64,000 nt of DNA from Halobacterium sp. CBA1132 (GTDB taxonomy: Archaea > Halobacteriota > Halobacteria > Halobacteriales > Halobacteriaceae), in the NCBI RefSeq assembly GCF_001485535.1, contig NZ_BCMZ01000001.1, positions 2,356,001 to 2,420,000 of the forward strand, read 5' to 3'. Positions 1 to 9,129 of the stretch are shown piece after piece. The notes beneath the pieces are model-generated. The model saw only the letters and a list, made by a program, of their open reading frames with translations. It searched no databases and was not told the DNA's origin. Positions within the stretch are counted from its first letter, which is position 1; every line of letters begins with the position of its first letter. A program made the translations under genes and the position numbers.

Positions 1-1
1 C

Positions 2-658
2 GCGAACGTGCTCACGCACGCACTGGCGAAAGACACTCTCTCGCGGCTCCGCGACGTCGAAACCGAGCAAGTGGAGTTCCGCAAGGGCCTCGTGAAGCTC
101 GGCCGCATCTGCGGGTACGAAATCATCGACGGCGCGATGGAGACGGAGTTCGTCGCCATCGAGACGCCGCTCACGGAGACGACCGGCGAGCGCGTGAAAG
201 GCCTCGACGACGTCGTCATCATCAACGTCCTGCGGGCGGCGACGCCGTTCGTCGAGGGTCTGCTGAAGGCGTTCCCGCGCGCGAAGCAGGGCGTCATCAG
301 CGCGGGCCGCGACGAGGAGGCCGGAATGGACGACGACGGCGAGTTCCCCATCACCATCGACTACGTGAAACTCCCCGAGATTCGCCCCGAGGACACCGTC
401 ATCGTCGCGGACCCGATGCTCGCCACCGGGTCGACGATGTGCACGGTGCTCGACCACGTCTCCGAGGAGGCGCCCGACGACATCGAGGACCTGTTCGTGC
501 TGTCGGCGGTGAGCGCGCCCGACGGCCTGCTGCGCGTCGGCGAGCAGTTCCCCGAGGCGGACCTGCTGACAGTCGCCATCGACGACCACCTCGACGACGA
601 CGGCTTCATCGTTCCGGGGCTGGGCGACGCCGGCGACCGCGCGTTCCGCACGACCTGA
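2..658 (+). CDS. upp: Uracil phosphoribosyltransferase, 5' end cut by the window
   Basis: Cytosolic pyrimidine-salvage enzyme that joins uracil to PRPP, giving UMP. The frame is open to the left edge. The first visible start-like codon (GTG at 8) falls inside [13 protein letters not shown], which in this family sits about ten residues after the true start, so the N-terminus is missing. The PRPP-binding loop [12 protein letters not shown] lies at about 405-440, and the uracil-site segment [11 protein letters not shown] is near the C-terminus. About 216 residues are visible, close to the usual length. The stop is TGA at 656-658. A TATA-like box for the next gene follows 13 nt later, so the downstream gene is probably transcribed separately. 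Confidence 0.95.
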   Translation, partial: ANVLTHALAKDTLSRLRDVETEQVEFRKGLVKLGRICGYEIIDGAMETEFVAIETPLTETTGERVKGLDDVVIINVLRAATPFVEGLLKAFPRAKQGVISAGRDEEAGMDDDGEFPITIDYVKLPEIRPEDTVIVADPMLATGSTMCTVLDHVSEEAPDDIEDLFVLSAVSAPDGLLRVGEQFPEADLLTVAIDDHLDDDGFIVPGLGDAGDRAFRTT

Positions 659-670
659 CGGACCCGCACG

Positions 671-677
671 TATAAGG
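671..677 (+). promoter_or_regulatory. TATA-like box of the small zinc protein gene
   Basis: The sequence TATAAGG begins 30 nt before the ATG at 701, the spacing expected for a leaderless haloarchaeal transcript starting at or just before that ATG. This supports 701 over the in-frame GTG at 695. Confidence 0.6.
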
Positions 678-700
678 CGCCGCCCGTTCTGGTCGTGGCC

Positions 701-934
701 ATGAGCGAGGACACGGAGCCGTGTGACTGGTGCGGGGAGGCGGTCGCGGACCCGCTCTCGCGGACCGTTCGCGTGACCGTCGACCGCTCGGAGATAGACA
801 GCCAGCGCCTCTGCCCCGAGTGTTTCGCGAACTGGATCGAGCGCTACGACGAGGAGATGCGCCCCGAGGAAGAGGAACCCGAGCGGACCGTCATCGACGA
901 CGAGGACAGCGATACCGACATCATCGTCGACTGA
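701..934 (+). CDS. Small acidic zinc-finger-like protein
   Basis: A 77-residue protein whose first half has two Cys pairs, CDWC and CPEC, spaced like a single treble-clef or zinc-ribbon site. The second half is a run of Glu/Asp ending DTDIIVD. The ATG at 701 is chosen because a TATA-like box lies 27-30 nt upstream. No catalytic motif is visible and I do not recognise a function. Short Cys4 proteins of this kind are common in haloarchaea and may bind nucleic acid or a protein partner, but that is inference. It stands alone between upp and a convergent peptidase gene. Confidence 0.8.
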   Translation: MSEDTEPCDWCGEAVADPLSRTVRVTVDRSEIDSQRLCPECFANWIERYDEEMRPEEEEPERTVIDDEDSDTDIIVD

Positions 935-1049
935 ACGCACCCCTCCGTTTCACCTCCCGACACCGCCGCAGTCGCACGGTTTCTCCGCTGCCCGGGCGCT
1001 CCCGAAGCCGACCCGGGTATCTCTCGGTATCCCTCGGGAGTCGTTCGAA

Positions 1050-3140
1050 CTACTCGTTCTCGCCGTCGTCTTCGCTGCCGGCCGTGAGGCCGTCGTTTCG
1101 GGAGCGGTCGAGCGCGCGCTCGGCGCCGTGGTGGTCGGAGTAGCCGTCGAACCACCGGACGATGCGCTCGATGCGGTCGACGACGTGGCCGGGTTCGCCG
1201 GACCGTGAGAGTTCGTGGCCCTCGCGGGGGTAGCGCACGAGGCGCGTGTCCACGTCGTGTTTCTGCAGGGAGCGATAGAACAGTTCGGCCGTGTTGGCGG
1301 GCGTGCGGTAGTCCTGCTCGGCGTGCATCAAAAGCGTCGGCGTGTCGACGTACTCGACGGACGCCGCGGGCGACTGCTCCCGGAGGAACTCGGGCTCGCT
1401 CCACGGCGCTGCGCGGAAGTCCCCCTCCACGAGCTTGTAGGCGTCCGAGGAGCCGTAGAAGCCGGTGAGGTCGTAGACGCCGCGCTGGGCGACCGCGCCC
1501 GCGAAGAAGTCCGTGTGGCCGACCAGCCAACTCGTCATGAATCCGCCGAAGCTCCCGCCCGTAACGAACGCGTCGTCCTCGTCGACGTACTCGCGGGCCG
1601 CCACCTCGCGGGCGCCAGCCATCACGTCCTGCATCGTCGCGTCCCCCCAGTCGCGCTCGATTTCGGTCATGAACGACTCTCCGTAGCCCGTGGAGCCGCG
1701 CGGGTTGCACCAGAAGACGACGTAGCCGCGCGCGGCCAGCGTCTGGAACTCGTGCCACATCGACCCCGTCGTCGACCACATCCGGTGGGGGCCGCCGTGG
1801 ACTTCGACGGCGAGCGGGTACTCCTCCTCCAGAGAGAAATCGGGCGGCGTCAACACCCAGCCCTGAATCTCGGCGTCCCCGGACTGGAAGCGGAGTTCCT
1901 CGGGTTCGCGGACCGCGCGCTCGTCGAGGTAGTCGGCGTTCACGCGCGTCAGTTTCACCTCCTCGGCGCCGCCCGGCGTCGCCGCCACCACGTCGCCGGG
2001 ATGGTCCCATTCGGACTGCACGACGCCGACCGCGTCCCGCGACACGGAGAACCCGTGGACGTGGCGGTCGCCACCGAGCACGACGTCGACCGACCCATCC
2101 TTCGGGTCGAGGCGCCGCAGCACGTAGCCGCCCTCGTCGGGCGTGCAGCCGTAGAGGAAGTCGCCGTCGGGCCCCCACTCGGGCGCGTGGCTCGCGTTCC
2201 ACAGTTCGAGGTCGCGGTCGAGCGTCTCGGTCGGCTTCGAGACGTCGCCGGCTTCGCGCGTGAACACCTCGATTTCGGTCTGCGCGAGCGTCGGGTCGTC
2301 CTCCGGGGTCGTGGTGTACGCGATGCGGTCGTGCGGGCGCGAGGCGTCGACGGCCAGCGTCGGCCCCCACCCCTCGACGACGGTGACGGTCTCGGTCGTC
2401 GTGCTCTCGGGGTCGTAGGCCTCGATTTCCCAGCGGAGGTCGTCGTCGCTGCCGTACCGAATCGGGTAGTAGAGGTCGGTCTCGCCCCACGCCGGCCGCA
2501 GACAGTCGACCGCTCCCTCGGTCACGCGCTCGACGTCGCCCGAGTCGGTGTCCACGGTGTAGACGTGCGAGCGCGCGCCGTCGGCGTAGGACTCGTGCGA
2601 GCGGTAGACCTGGCGGTCGATGACCCGCGGGTCGGGGTCCTCGCGCTCGTACTCGTCGTCCACGGCGAGGTCGTAGCCCGCCTCGGCCTCCTCGGGGCGC
2701 ACAGACTGCACGAACGCGATTTGCTCGCCCTCGGGACCCCACGCGATACCGGAGACGCCGCCCACGACGTCGGTCACCTGTTCGGCTTCACCGCCGTCGG
2801 TGGGGACCACCCACAACTGGGGTCGGTCGTCGCTTGCGGGGCCGGTTTTACCGGCCCCGTCATTCCGTGGGCGGTTCTGCCGCCCACGCGCGCCGCGCGT
2901 AGACACGAACGCGATGCGGTCCCCCGAGGGACTCCACGCGGGTTCCGAGTCCACGCCCTCCGCGACCGTGAAGCGCTTCGGGTCGCCGCCGTCAGTCGGC
3001 GCGACGTGGACGGCCGCCTCGTAGTCGGTTTCGGATTCCGGGGTCTGCTGGACGTACGCGACGCGCTCGCCGTCCGGCGACACCGCCGGATGGGAGAGCC
3101 GCGAGAACTCGACGTAGTCGCTGGCTTCGACCGTTTTCAT
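1050..3140 (-). CDS. S9 family serine peptidase (acylaminoacyl or dipeptidyl peptidase type)
   Basis: A 696-residue prolyl-oligopeptidase-family enzyme: an N-terminal WD40/TolB-like beta-propeller (about residues 10-400) and a C-terminal alpha/beta hydrolase domain. The catalytic triad is visible: Ser530 in GGSFGG, Asp610 in AEQDYRTP and His642 in REGHELSR. Expected role is hydrolysis of short or N-acylated peptides in the cytosol; no signal peptide is seen. The ATG at 3140 is preferred over one nine codons upstream because MKTVEASDYVEF is the conserved beginning. Residues 85-101, between VSTRG and DDRPQLWVV, form an Arg/Gly/Asn-rich insert encoded by two perfect DNA hairpins (2838-2887), unlike the rest of the propeller. 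Confidence 0.95.
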   Translation of the reverse strand: MKTVEASDYVEFSRLSHPAVSPDGERVAYVQQTPESETDYEAAVHVAPTDGGDPKRFTVAEGVDSEPAWSPSGDRIAFVSTRGARGRQNRPRNDGAGKTGPASDDRPQLWVVPTDGGEAEQVTDVVGGVSGIAWGPEGEQIAFVQSVRPEEAEAGYDLAVDDEYEREDPDPRVIDRQVYRSHESYADGARSHVYTVDTDSGDVERVTEGAVDCLRPAWGETDLYYPIRYGSDDDLRWEIEAYDPESTTTETVTVVEGWGPTLAVDASRPHDRIAYTTTPEDDPTLAQTEIEVFTREAGDVSKPTETLDRDLELWNASHAPEWGPDGDFLYGCTPDEGGYVLRRLDPKDGSVDVVLGGDRHVHGFSVSRDAVGVVQSEWDHPGDVVAATPGGAEEVKLTRVNADYLDERAVREPEELRFQSGDAEIQGWVLTPPDFSLEEEYPLAVEVHGGPHRMWSTTGSMWHEFQTLAARGYVVFWCNPRGSTGYGESFMTEIERDWGDATMQDVMAGAREVAAREYVDEDDAFVTGGSFGGFMTSWLVGHTDFFAGAVAQRGVYDLTGFYGSSDAYKLVEGDFRAAPWSEPEFLREQSPAASVEYVDTPTLLMHAEQDYRTPANTAELFYRSLQKHDVDTRLVRYPREGHELSRSGEPGHVVDRIERIVRWFDGYSDHHGAERALDRSRNDGLTAGSEDDGENE
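2838..2887 (-). repeat. Pair of perfect DNA hairpins inside the S9 peptidase gene
   Basis: Two 8-bp perfect stems, each with a 5-nt loop, lie 8 nt apart: GGGGCCGG/CCGGCCCC at 2838-2858 and GTGGGCGG/CCGCCCAC at 2867-2887. They lie within the coding frame and account for an in-frame insert of roughly 17-20 residues in the propeller. Confidence 0.7.
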
Positions 3141-3188
3141 GGCAGAACGCAGTCCCGGCGCGCGCATAGTCGTTTGCCTCCCCGAAGG

Positions 3189-3809
3189 TCACTCGACGGC
3201 CGCGCGCCCGCTGGTCGCGCTCTGGATGCGCTCGCGGAGGTCGGCGGCGTCCTCGACGGCGACGGTGACGTCGAAGGCGACACGCTCGCCGTAGTCGCCG
3301 TCGAACTCGCAGTCCGCGCTCTCCAGAATCCCCCGTACGGTGCCGGAGTCGTCGTACTCGACGGTGACAGTGAAGCGCTCCTGCGGCCGCTCCTCGACGA
3401 CGCCCGCCGCGTCGATGGCGTCCTTCGCGGCCCGCGAGTACGCTCGCGCGAGGCCGCCGACGCCGAGGTTCGTGCCGCCGTAGTACCGCGTCACCACCAC
3501 CACCGCGTTCTCCACGTCGCGCTGCTGGAGGACGTTCAGCGCGGGCTTGCCCGCCGACCCCGTCGGCTCGCCGTCGTCGGACTGGTACTCCCGCAGCATG
3601 TACCCGTCCCCCGGGCCACCGGACTCCACGCGCACCCGGTAGGCGGGTACGTTGTGCGTGGCGTCGGCGTGCTCGCGCTCGACGGATTCGACGAACGCCT
3701 CCGCGTCCTCGACGGTCGGCGCGGGCGCGACGTACCCAATGAACTCCGAGCCCTGTACCTCGAAGTCCGCCTCACCGCGGCCGGCGACAGTCAGGTACGC
3801 GTCAGTCAC
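3189..3809 (-). CDS. IMPACT/YigZ family protein
   Basis: A 206-residue member of the IMPACT (UPF0029/YigZ) family. The signature DDGEPTGSAGKP is present, preceded by ATHNVPAYRV and followed by VVVVTRYYGGTNLGVGGLARAYS, the typical family core. The C-terminal 70 residues form the ferredoxin-like second domain. The biochemical role in archaea is unknown; the eukaryotic relative modulates the GCN2 translation-stress pathway, which archaea lack. The start is a GTG at 3807-3809. It lies 48 nt upstream of the S9 peptidase on the same strand, so the two may be co-transcribed. Confidence 0.9.
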   Translation of the reverse strand: MTDAYLTVAGRGEADFEVQGSEFIGYVAPAPTVEDAEAFVESVEREHADATHNVPAYRVRVESGGPGDGYMLREYQSDDGEPTGSAGKPALNVLQQRDVENAVVVVTRYYGGTNLGVGGLARAYSRAAKDAIDAAGVVEERPQERFTVTVEYDDSGTVRGILESADCEFDGDYGERVAFDVTVAVEDAADLRERIQSATSGRAAVE

Positions 3810-3953
3810 GTCCCCGACTCGGGGTGCGAGCGGGTTCCCGCTTGCGGTCGACCGCGCGCGTTCGCCGAGCGGCAGACGCGCGCGTGCCGCCGTAATCGCC
3901 GCCTAGCGCCGGCTCCCAAAGGGTTATGCGTCCGCTCGCGAAAGACAAATTCG

Positions 3954-4244
3954 ATGGCTGCGCTGACGTCGCTGGAACTCGTCTACGTGTTCTTCAGCAT
4001 CGCGCTCTCCCTCTCGGGACTGGCGATGGTAGCGATAGCTGCCAACGCCTACCTCCAGACCGAACGCCGGGAGATGCTGTTGTTGTCGCTTGGCTTCTGC
4101 ATCATCGTCGCAGCAGCAATCGCCACCACCGTGTCGGCGTTCGGGCTGGACTTCCAGCACGCAATCGTCCTCCTGACGGTGAACTACGCGCTCACGACCG
4201 TCGGCTACCTCTTCGTCATCGCGAGCGTCGTCGGCGAGCCTTAG
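3954..4244 (+). CDS. Small haloarchaeal membrane protein (three TM segments)
   Basis: A 96-residue hydrophobic protein with three predicted membrane helices (about residues 7-30, 41-62 and 70-92) and a short polar loop QTERREM after the first. It resembles the small haloarchaeal DUF7521-like membrane proteins, but I cannot name a function. The ATG at 3954 has a TATA-like TTATG about 28 nt upstream. The stop overlaps the stop of the convergent ACT-domain gene in a 4-nt TTAG at 4241-4244. Confidence 0.8.
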   Translation: MAALTSLELVYVFFSIALSLSGLAMVAIAANAYLQTERREMLLLSLGFCIIVAAAIATTVSAFGLDFQHAIVLLTVNYALTTVGYLFVIASVVGEP

Positions 4245-4744
4245 GAGAGCTCCACCGAGCGCACGAACGACTCGTTCATCAGCGCCGTCAACACGTCACC
4301 GGGTAGGTCCTCGTCCGTGACGAGGTAGAGCCGTGGTTCGTCCGTGAACTCCGGGTCCTCGCTGATGGTCTGACGGATACTGATGCCATGCTCGGCGAGC
4401 AGCCCCGTCACCGCCGCGACGATGCCGGGTTCGTCGGCGTCCTGCACCTCGACGGTGACAACCGTGAGGTCGAGGACGGGCGCGAGGTCCATCAGGCTCG
4501 GAATCTGGCTGATGTTCTGGAAGATGCGGCGCAGTTCGTCGTCCGCGAGGATGGCCTCCGTCGTGGAGTCGACGACGCGGCGGTCGACGCCCGCGGCGTC
4601 GGCGACCTGCGTGTACGGAATCTCGATGTCACCCGAGACCACGCGGCCGTCGTCGTTCACGGAGAACCCGCGTTCGAGCAGCAGCCGGATGACGGCCTGC
4701 TGGCCGGGGCTGCCCGCGAACTTCTGCATGATGTCCTCGAACAT
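4241..4744 (-). CDS. ACT-domain regulator of amino acid metabolism (predicted)
   Basis: A 167-residue protein. The N-terminal half (about 1-75) looks like a winged-helix DNA-binding region (QQAVIRLLLERGF, IPYTQVADAAGVDRRVV). The C-terminal half (about 85-160) is an ACT domain with the ligand-loop sequence DEPGIVAAVTGLLAEHGISI. This combination matches the archaeal group of predicted transcriptional regulators with amino-acid-binding ACT domains; the ligand is unknown. The ATG at 4744 begins MFEDIMQKFAG; the open frame upstream is low-complexity and not conserved-looking. Confidence 0.85.
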   Translation of the reverse strand: MFEDIMQKFAGSPGQQAVIRLLLERGFSVNDDGRVVSGDIEIPYTQVADAAGVDRRVVDSTTEAILADDELRRIFQNISQIPSLMDLAPVLDLTVVTVEVQDADEPGIVAAVTGLLAEHGISIRQTISEDPEFTDEPRLYLVTDEDLPGDVLTALMNESFVRSVELS

Positions 4745-4831
4745 ACGACGACGCAGGCGGCCGGCGGGCAAAACGGTGTGGGTGCGCGCCGCTCGGCAGG
4801 ACTTTTGCCGCCCCGCCCCGTCCGGTCGTGC

Positions 4832-5434
4832 ATGCGTCAACTCGACACGTGTGACTTCTGTGGTGGTGCCGCCGACGGCGTCTACGAGGTCGTGCCCGCG
4901 TCCGTCGCCGGCGAGTCCCGACGCCTCGCGCTCTGCGCGGACTGCCGGGCGACCCTCCAGTCGGTCGTCGACCCGCTGCTCGACGCCGCCGCCGAGGGCC
5001 CCGACAGCGCTCCCGAACGGAGCGAGGTGAACGACAACGCCGAAGCCACGCCCGAACGCGACAGTTCAGCCGCCGAGAGCGAAGCGTCCGACGAAAGCAC
5101 CGAGGACGGCATCGTCATCGAATCTCAGCCCGCGAGCGAATCCGAGGATGCGGACGACGAGGACAGCGACAAAGTAGCGGACGACGGGAGCGAGGACGAC
5201 GACACCGAGGACTCCGACGACAGCAGCGCCACGCAGTCGAAGCGCCGGCCGTCGGGCTACGCGCAAGTGATTCGCCTGCTCCAGAACCGCGACGGCGCGA
5301 TGCCGCGCGAGGACTTGCGGGCGCTGGCGACGAACGCCTACGACCTCGGCGGCCGAGAGTTCGAGAACGCCGTCGAAGCCGCTGTCGAGAACGGCGACGT
5401 CGAGGAGTCCGCAGCGGGCCTACGAACGATTTAG
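4832..5434 (+). CDS. Zinc-finger and winged-helix-like acidic protein
   Basis: A 200-residue protein in three parts: an N-terminal Cys4 site (CDFCGG at 7-12, CADC near residue 35); a very acidic, Ser/Asp-rich linker of about 85 residues with no predicted structure; and a C-terminal 60-residue helical module ([13 protein letters not shown] to LRTI) resembling a winged helix. This suggests a DNA- or protein-binding adaptor; no enzyme motif is visible. It is divergent from the ACT regulator (87 nt between starts), so both may respond to one control region. Its stop overlaps the hisB stop in TTAG at 5431-5434. Confidence 0.8.
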   Translation: MRQLDTCDFCGGAADGVYEVVPASVAGESRRLALCADCRATLQSVVDPLLDAAAEGPDSAPERSEVNDNAEATPERDSSAAESEASDESTEDGIVIESQPASESEDADDEDSDKVADDGSEDDDTEDSDDSSATQSKRRPSGYAQVIRLLQNRDGAMPREDLRALATNAYDLGGREFENAVEAAVENGDVEESAAGLRTI

Positions 5435-6033
5435 AGTTCCCCCTTCGTCGACGGCGTGCCCGAGCGCCGCTCGTCGACGCGCGTCGCGTCGTCCAGCGCC
5501 CGCGCGACGCCCTTGAACAGCGCCTCTATCTCGTGGTGAGCGTTCTCCCCCTCCACCTCGCAGTGCAGCGTGAGGCCGGCGTGCATCGCCAGCGACCGGA
5601 AGAAGTGCCGCGCCATCGTACTCGTGAACTCCCCGACGTACGGCTCGCTGAACGCGTCGTCCTCGGAAACCCCGTCGAACTCGTAGAGCGGCCGCCCGGA
5701 GACGTCGACAACGACCGACGCGACAGCCTCGTCGAGCGGGACGCGGCGGTCCGCGAACCGCTCGATGCCGCGCTTCTCACCGAGCGCCTCCGCGAACGCC
5801 TCCCCGAGCGTGATTGCGACGTCCTCGACCGTGTGGTGGTCGTCGATTTCGAGGTCGCCGTCACACCGCACAGTCACGTCGAACAGCCCGTGTTTGGCGA
5901 ACGACGCCAGCATGTGGTCGAAGAAGCCGATACCCGTGTCGACGGTGCTGTCGCCGTCCCCGTCCACGTCCAGCGTCACGTCGATGTCCGTCTCCGCCGT
6001 CGCGCGACTCACGGCGGCCGTCCGGTCGGTCAT
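5431..6033 (-). CDS. hisB: Imidazoleglycerol-phosphate dehydratase
   Basis: Histidine biosynthesis enzyme that dehydrates imidazole-glycerol phosphate to imidazole-acetol phosphate. The 200 residues contain the family metal-binding signatures [14 protein letters not shown] and the second HHEIEALFK copy. The length fits the archaeal monofunctional form; no phosphatase domain is fused. The ATG at 6033 ([12 protein letters not shown]) is chosen over an in-frame ATG nine codons earlier because family members begin close to the Arg-Thr-Ala-Ala segment. hisA lies upstream on the same strand, but a 250-nt gap with an R2 repeat separates them. Confidence 0.95.
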   Translation of the reverse strand: MTDRTAAVSRATAETDIDVTLDVDGDGDSTVDTGIGFFDHMLASFAKHGLFDVTVRCDGDLEIDDHHTVEDVAITLGEAFAEALGEKRGIERFADRRVPLDEAVASVVVDVSGRPLYEFDGVSEDDAFSEPYVGEFTSTMARHFFRSLAMHAGLTLHCEVEGENAHHEIEALFKGVARALDDATRVDERRSGTPSTKGEL

Positions 6034-6122
6034 GTACGGGGTGTCGGCGTCCGCGTACAAGGCCGTTCCGCCTGCTAGGTAGACTGTAACTCGCTCCTCT
6101 TTTCGGTCACGACGACGCTTCC

Positions 6123-6237
6123 TCGAAAGCCCCCTCCCGCTCGCGGCACCTGCCTCGCTGCGCGCTTCGCTCCCTTCGGTCGCTGCAGTGCTTACGTCGG
6201 CACGCGCCGCGACCGGTCGGCCCCTTTCATTCCCACC
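6123..6237. repeat. R2 structured repeat, copy A
   Basis: This 115-bp element fills the hisB-hisA gap. The left end reads TCGAAAGCCCC and the right end CCCCTTTCATTCCC, so GAAAG and CTTTC can pair; the inner arms CGCGG/CCGCG are also complementary. Copies B and C (21368-21480 and 21572-21687) share length and ends but have different inner stems. Confidence 0.65.
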
Positions 6238-6284
6238 TCTTCCGGCTGGTCAGTCGGCTGTAATCCGGGACGCAGAAGCAGCGA

Positions 6285-7007
6285 CTACAGGGCGTCCTTC
6301 GCTTCTTCGAGCGTGAAGTTACCCTCGTAGAGGGCGGTGCCGACGACGACGGCGGCCGCGTCCGCGTCGCGGAGCGCGAGGATGTCGTCGATTTCGGCGA
6401 CGCCGCCGCTCGCGACGACCGGGATGTCCACGCTGTCAGCGAGGCGCTGTACGGGGTCGGTCTCGACGCCGGCCTGCTGGCCTTCCACGTCGACGTTCGT
6501 GAACAGAATCGAACCGGCGCCGAGGTCGGCGTAGCGCTGGGCGGCCTCCGCGGGGTCGAGGCCCGTGCCCTCCGTCCATCCCTCGACGACGACTTCGCCG
6601 TCCTTCGCGTCGAGGCTCACCATCACGCTGCCGGGGTGTTCGGCGCTGATTTCGCCGACGATTTCGGGGTTCTCGACGGCCGCCGTGCCGAGGATGACGC
6701 GGTCGACGCCGCGCGCTAAGAGTTCGGTGGCGTCGGCGACGCTACGGATGCCGCCGCCGACCTGCACGTCCACGTTCGTCGCGTCGAGGATGCGCTCGAC
6801 GGCGTCGGCGTTCCCGCGCTCGCCCTCGAACGCGCCGTCGAGGTCGACGAGGTGGAGAGTTTCGGCGCCCGCCGACACCCACCGCTGGGCGGCCTCCACG
6901 GGGTCGCCGTACCGCCGCTCGGTACCGCGCTCGCCCTTCACGAGTTGCACGACCTCGCCGTCCTGCATGTCCACCGCCGGTACGACCTCGAAGGACTCGA
7001 ACGCCAT
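6285..7007 (-). CDS. hisA: ProFAR isomerase
   Basis: 1-(5-phosphoribosyl)-5-[(phosphoribosylamino)methylideneamino]imidazole-4-carboxamide isomerase, the fourth step of histidine synthesis. It is a 240-residue TIM barrel. The catalytic Asp is in [13 protein letters not shown] near the N-terminus. The two phosphate-binding glycine loops are VGGGIRS in the first half and VASGGVAE in the second, reflecting the internal duplication of the HisA/HisF family. The start at 7007 gives [13 protein letters not shown], as expected. The acidic surface is typical of halophiles. It is divergent from the ferredoxin gene. Confidence 0.95.
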   Translation of the reverse strand: MAFESFEVVPAVDMQDGEVVQLVKGERGTERRYGDPVEAAQRWVSAGAETLHLVDLDGAFEGERGNADAVERILDATNVDVQVGGGIRSVADATELLARGVDRVILGTAAVENPEIVGEISAEHPGSVMVSLDAKDGEVVVEGWTEGTGLDPAEAAQRYADLGAGSILFTNVDVEGQQAGVETDPVQRLADSVDIPVVASGGVAEIDDILALRDADAAAVVVGTALYEGNFTLEEAKDAL

Positions 7008-7152
7008 ACGGTGGTGTGCGGACGGCTCACCTAAAAGCGTCCCGTCACTGGCGAATCCCCGGAAATCGAACGTTCGTGGGGCGACGCGGCAATTCCACGG
7101 GTTCGTCGAGAACGAAAACTACTATGCCGGCGGACTGCGAACGCTTCGAACG

Positions 7153-7542
7153 ATGCCGACGGTTGAATACCTCAATTACGAGACGCTGGACGACCAGGGC
7201 TGGGACATGGACGACGACGACCTCTTCGAGAAGGCGGCAGACGCCGGCCTCGACGACGAGGACTACGGGACGCTCGACGTTGCGGAAGGCGAGTACATCC
7301 TCGAAGCCGCCGAGGCGCAGGGCTACGACTGGCCGTTCTCGTGCCGCGCCGGTGCGTGTGCGAACTGCGCGTCCATCGTGAAGGAAGGCGAAATCGACAT
7401 GGACATGCAGCAGATTCTCTCCGACGAGGAAGTCGAAGAGAAGAACGTCCGCCTGACTTGCATCGGCTCCCCGGCGGCCGACGAGGTCAAAATCGTCTAC
7501 AACGCCAAGCACCTCGACTACCTGCAGAACCGCGTCATCTAA
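7153..7542 (+). CDS. fdx: Halophilic plant-type 2Fe-2S ferredoxin
   Basis: A 129-residue cytosolic electron carrier. The cluster ligands are Cys64, Cys69, Cys72 and Cys103 in [10 protein letters not shown] and LTCIG, the CX4CX2CXnC plant-type pattern. Residues 11-40 form the extra hyperacidic domain ([20 protein letters not shown]) known from Halobacterium and Haloarcula ferredoxins, absent from plant homologues. Known partners in haloarchaea are the 2-oxoacid:ferredoxin oxidoreductases. An AT-rich stretch (AAAACTACTATG) centred about 30 nt upstream of the ATG is the likely promoter. Confidence 0.96.
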   Translation: MPTVEYLNYETLDDQGWDMDDDDLFEKAADAGLDDEDYGTLDVAEGEYILEAAEAQGYDWPFSCRAGACANCASIVKEGEIDMDMQQILSDEEVEEKNVRLTCIGSPAADEVKIVYNAKHLDYLQNRVI

Positions 7543-7685
7543 GCGGGAACGCGGGTCTTCGACCCAGCACTTTTTCGAGTCGTCGACCGACGAGAGCGGC
7601 GGCTCTGCTTCCGACAGCGAGCAGCCGCGGCGCCGTCTGCGAATAAGGACAACACCTAAACCGGCGGCGTTCCCGACACCCGGTA

Positions 7686-8624
7686 GTGGACGCCTCGATA
7701 CCCGACCTCCTGCGGTTGCTCGTCGTGCCGGCGCTGGGCTGGGCGGCGCTCCGGGACTGGCGGACGCGTCGCGTCCCGAACGGTCTCTGGCGGCCGCTCG
7801 TCCTGCTCGGCGCCGTCCTCGTGGTCTGGGACGGCTACACGGCGTTCGGCACGCCGTACGCCTTCCAGCCGTTCGCGGTGCGCGTGGCGTTCAGTCTCCT
7901 CTTCGTCGTCCCCCTCGCGTACGCGTTCTGGTACGTCGGCGGGTTCGGCGGCGCCGACGCCCGCGCGTTTATGACGTTAGCGGTCGTCTTCCCGACGTAC
8001 CCGACGTACGAACTGCTGGGGTACTCGCTGCCGGTCGTGGAGACCGCGCTCGGCGTGTTCTCGCTGACGATTCTCACGAACACCGTCATCCTCGGGCTGG
8101 CGTACCCGCTCGTACTCGGCGTTCGCAACGCCGTCTCGCGGGAGTTCTCGGTCGTGATGTTCGTCGGGCGCCGCGCTCCCGTCGCCGACCTCACCGACAT
8201 CCACGGCAGCCTGCTGGAAACCCACGACGGCTTCACCCGGGACGGCCTCGACTTGGACGCGCTGCGGATGTACCTGCGGTGGCGCGGCCTCGACCTCGCG
8301 GCCCTCCGCGAGAACCCCGGACTGCGCGACCCCGCGACGCTCCCCGACGACCCCAACGACCCGACCGGCGGCGCCGTCGTCACCGACGGCAGCGGCGACC
8401 CGTGGGGCGCCGCCGCGTTCCTCGACGACATCGACAGCACGGCGTACGGCACCACGCCCGCGGACCTCCGCGACGGTCTCGACGTAATCGTCGACCGCGA
8501 GGAGGTGTGGGTGACACCGGGCGTCCCGTTTATCATCCCGCTGTTCGTCGGCCTGCTGGTCGCGCTCACGGGCGGCGACGTGCTGTTCTGGGTGATGGAC
8601 GCGCTCGGCCTCGTGCCGGCGTGA
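7686..8624 (+). CDS. pibD: Prepilin/preflagellin peptidase, A24 family (PibD-like)
   Basis: An aspartic protease of the membrane that removes class III signal peptides from pilins and archaellins. It has 312 residues and about six hydrophobic helices. The two catalytic Asp residues of family A24 are Asp24 (ALRDWRTRRVPN) and Asp91 (GGFGGADAR). A hydrophilic cytosolic domain of about 110 residues lies before the last helix, as in other haloarchaeal PibD proteins. The start is GTG at 7686 with a TATA-like CCTAAACC 28 nt upstream. hisI follows 42 nt downstream. Confidence 0.88.
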   Translation: MDASIPDLLRLLVVPALGWAALRDWRTRRVPNGLWRPLVLLGAVLVVWDGYTAFGTPYAFQPFAVRVAFSLLFVVPLAYAFWYVGGFGGADARAFMTLAVVFPTYPTYELLGYSLPVVETALGVFSLTILTNTVILGLAYPLVLGVRNAVSREFSVVMFVGRRAPVADLTDIHGSLLETHDGFTRDGLDLDALRMYLRWRGLDLAALRENPGLRDPATLPDDPNDPTGGAVVTDGSGDPWGAAAFLDDIDSTAYGTTPADLRDGLDVIVDREEVWVTPGVPFIIPLFVGLLVALTGGDVLFWVMDALGLVPA

Positions 8625-8666
8625 CGCGGACGTAACCGCTAACCGGCCGGCACTCCTCGCTCCCGT

Positions 8667-9032
8667 ATGGAGTTCGAAGTCGACCTCGACTTCGGCGACG
8701 ACGGCCTCGTCGCCGTCGTCGCCCAGGACGTCGAGACCGAGGAGGTCGTGATGCTCGCGTACGCCGACCGCGAGGCCGTCGAGAAGACCGTCGAGACCGG
8801 GCGCGCGCACTACTACTCGCGGTCCCGCGAGGAACTCTGGGAGAAAGGCGCCACCAGCGGCCACACGCAGGAGATCGAGGAGGTGCGCGTGGACTGCGAC
8901 GGCGACGCGCTCCTCTACCGCGTCCACCAGAACGGGGGCGCCTGCCACACCGGCCACCACTCGTGTTTCCACCGCACGCTCGACGGCGACGTCGTCGGCG
9001 AGAAGATCTTCGACCCCGACGACGTGTACTGA
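8667..9032 (+). CDS. hisI: Phosphoribosyl-AMP cyclohydrolase
   Basis: Opens the adenine ring of phosphoribosyl-AMP, the third step of histidine synthesis. The 121 residues form the stand-alone archaeal type, with no fused HisE pyrophosphatase. The metal- and substrate-binding core is SGHTQ, then [27 protein letters not shown], which carries the conserved Cys and His ligands for Zn and Mg. The ATG at 8667 follows the peptidase stop by 42 nt, so read-through from pibD is possible. Confidence 0.95.
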   Translation: MEFEVDLDFGDDGLVAVVAQDVETEEVVMLAYADREAVEKTVETGRAHYYSRSREELWEKGATSGHTQEIEEVRVDCDGDALLYRVHQNGGACHTGHHSCFHRTLDGDVVGEKIFDPDDVY

Positions 9033-9129
9033 CTCGGGTTCTCTCCGGCACACGCCGACCCCCGCGACGCGACTACTTTCACCTCGCTACGCGAACGCTT
9101 AACCACGTGAGCGACGTACGATTGCGCGA

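Noticed and set aside
1215-4244. Very long open frame on the plus strand across the S9 peptidase and IMPACT genes
   Set aside because: It is the antisense shadow of GC-rich genes; only its last 96 codons (from 3954) look like a real protein.
7563-7580. AGCACTTTTTC as a possible fourth R1 copy after the ferredoxin gene
   Set aside because: It lies about 25 nt after the stop, and the invariant core and hairpins are missing.
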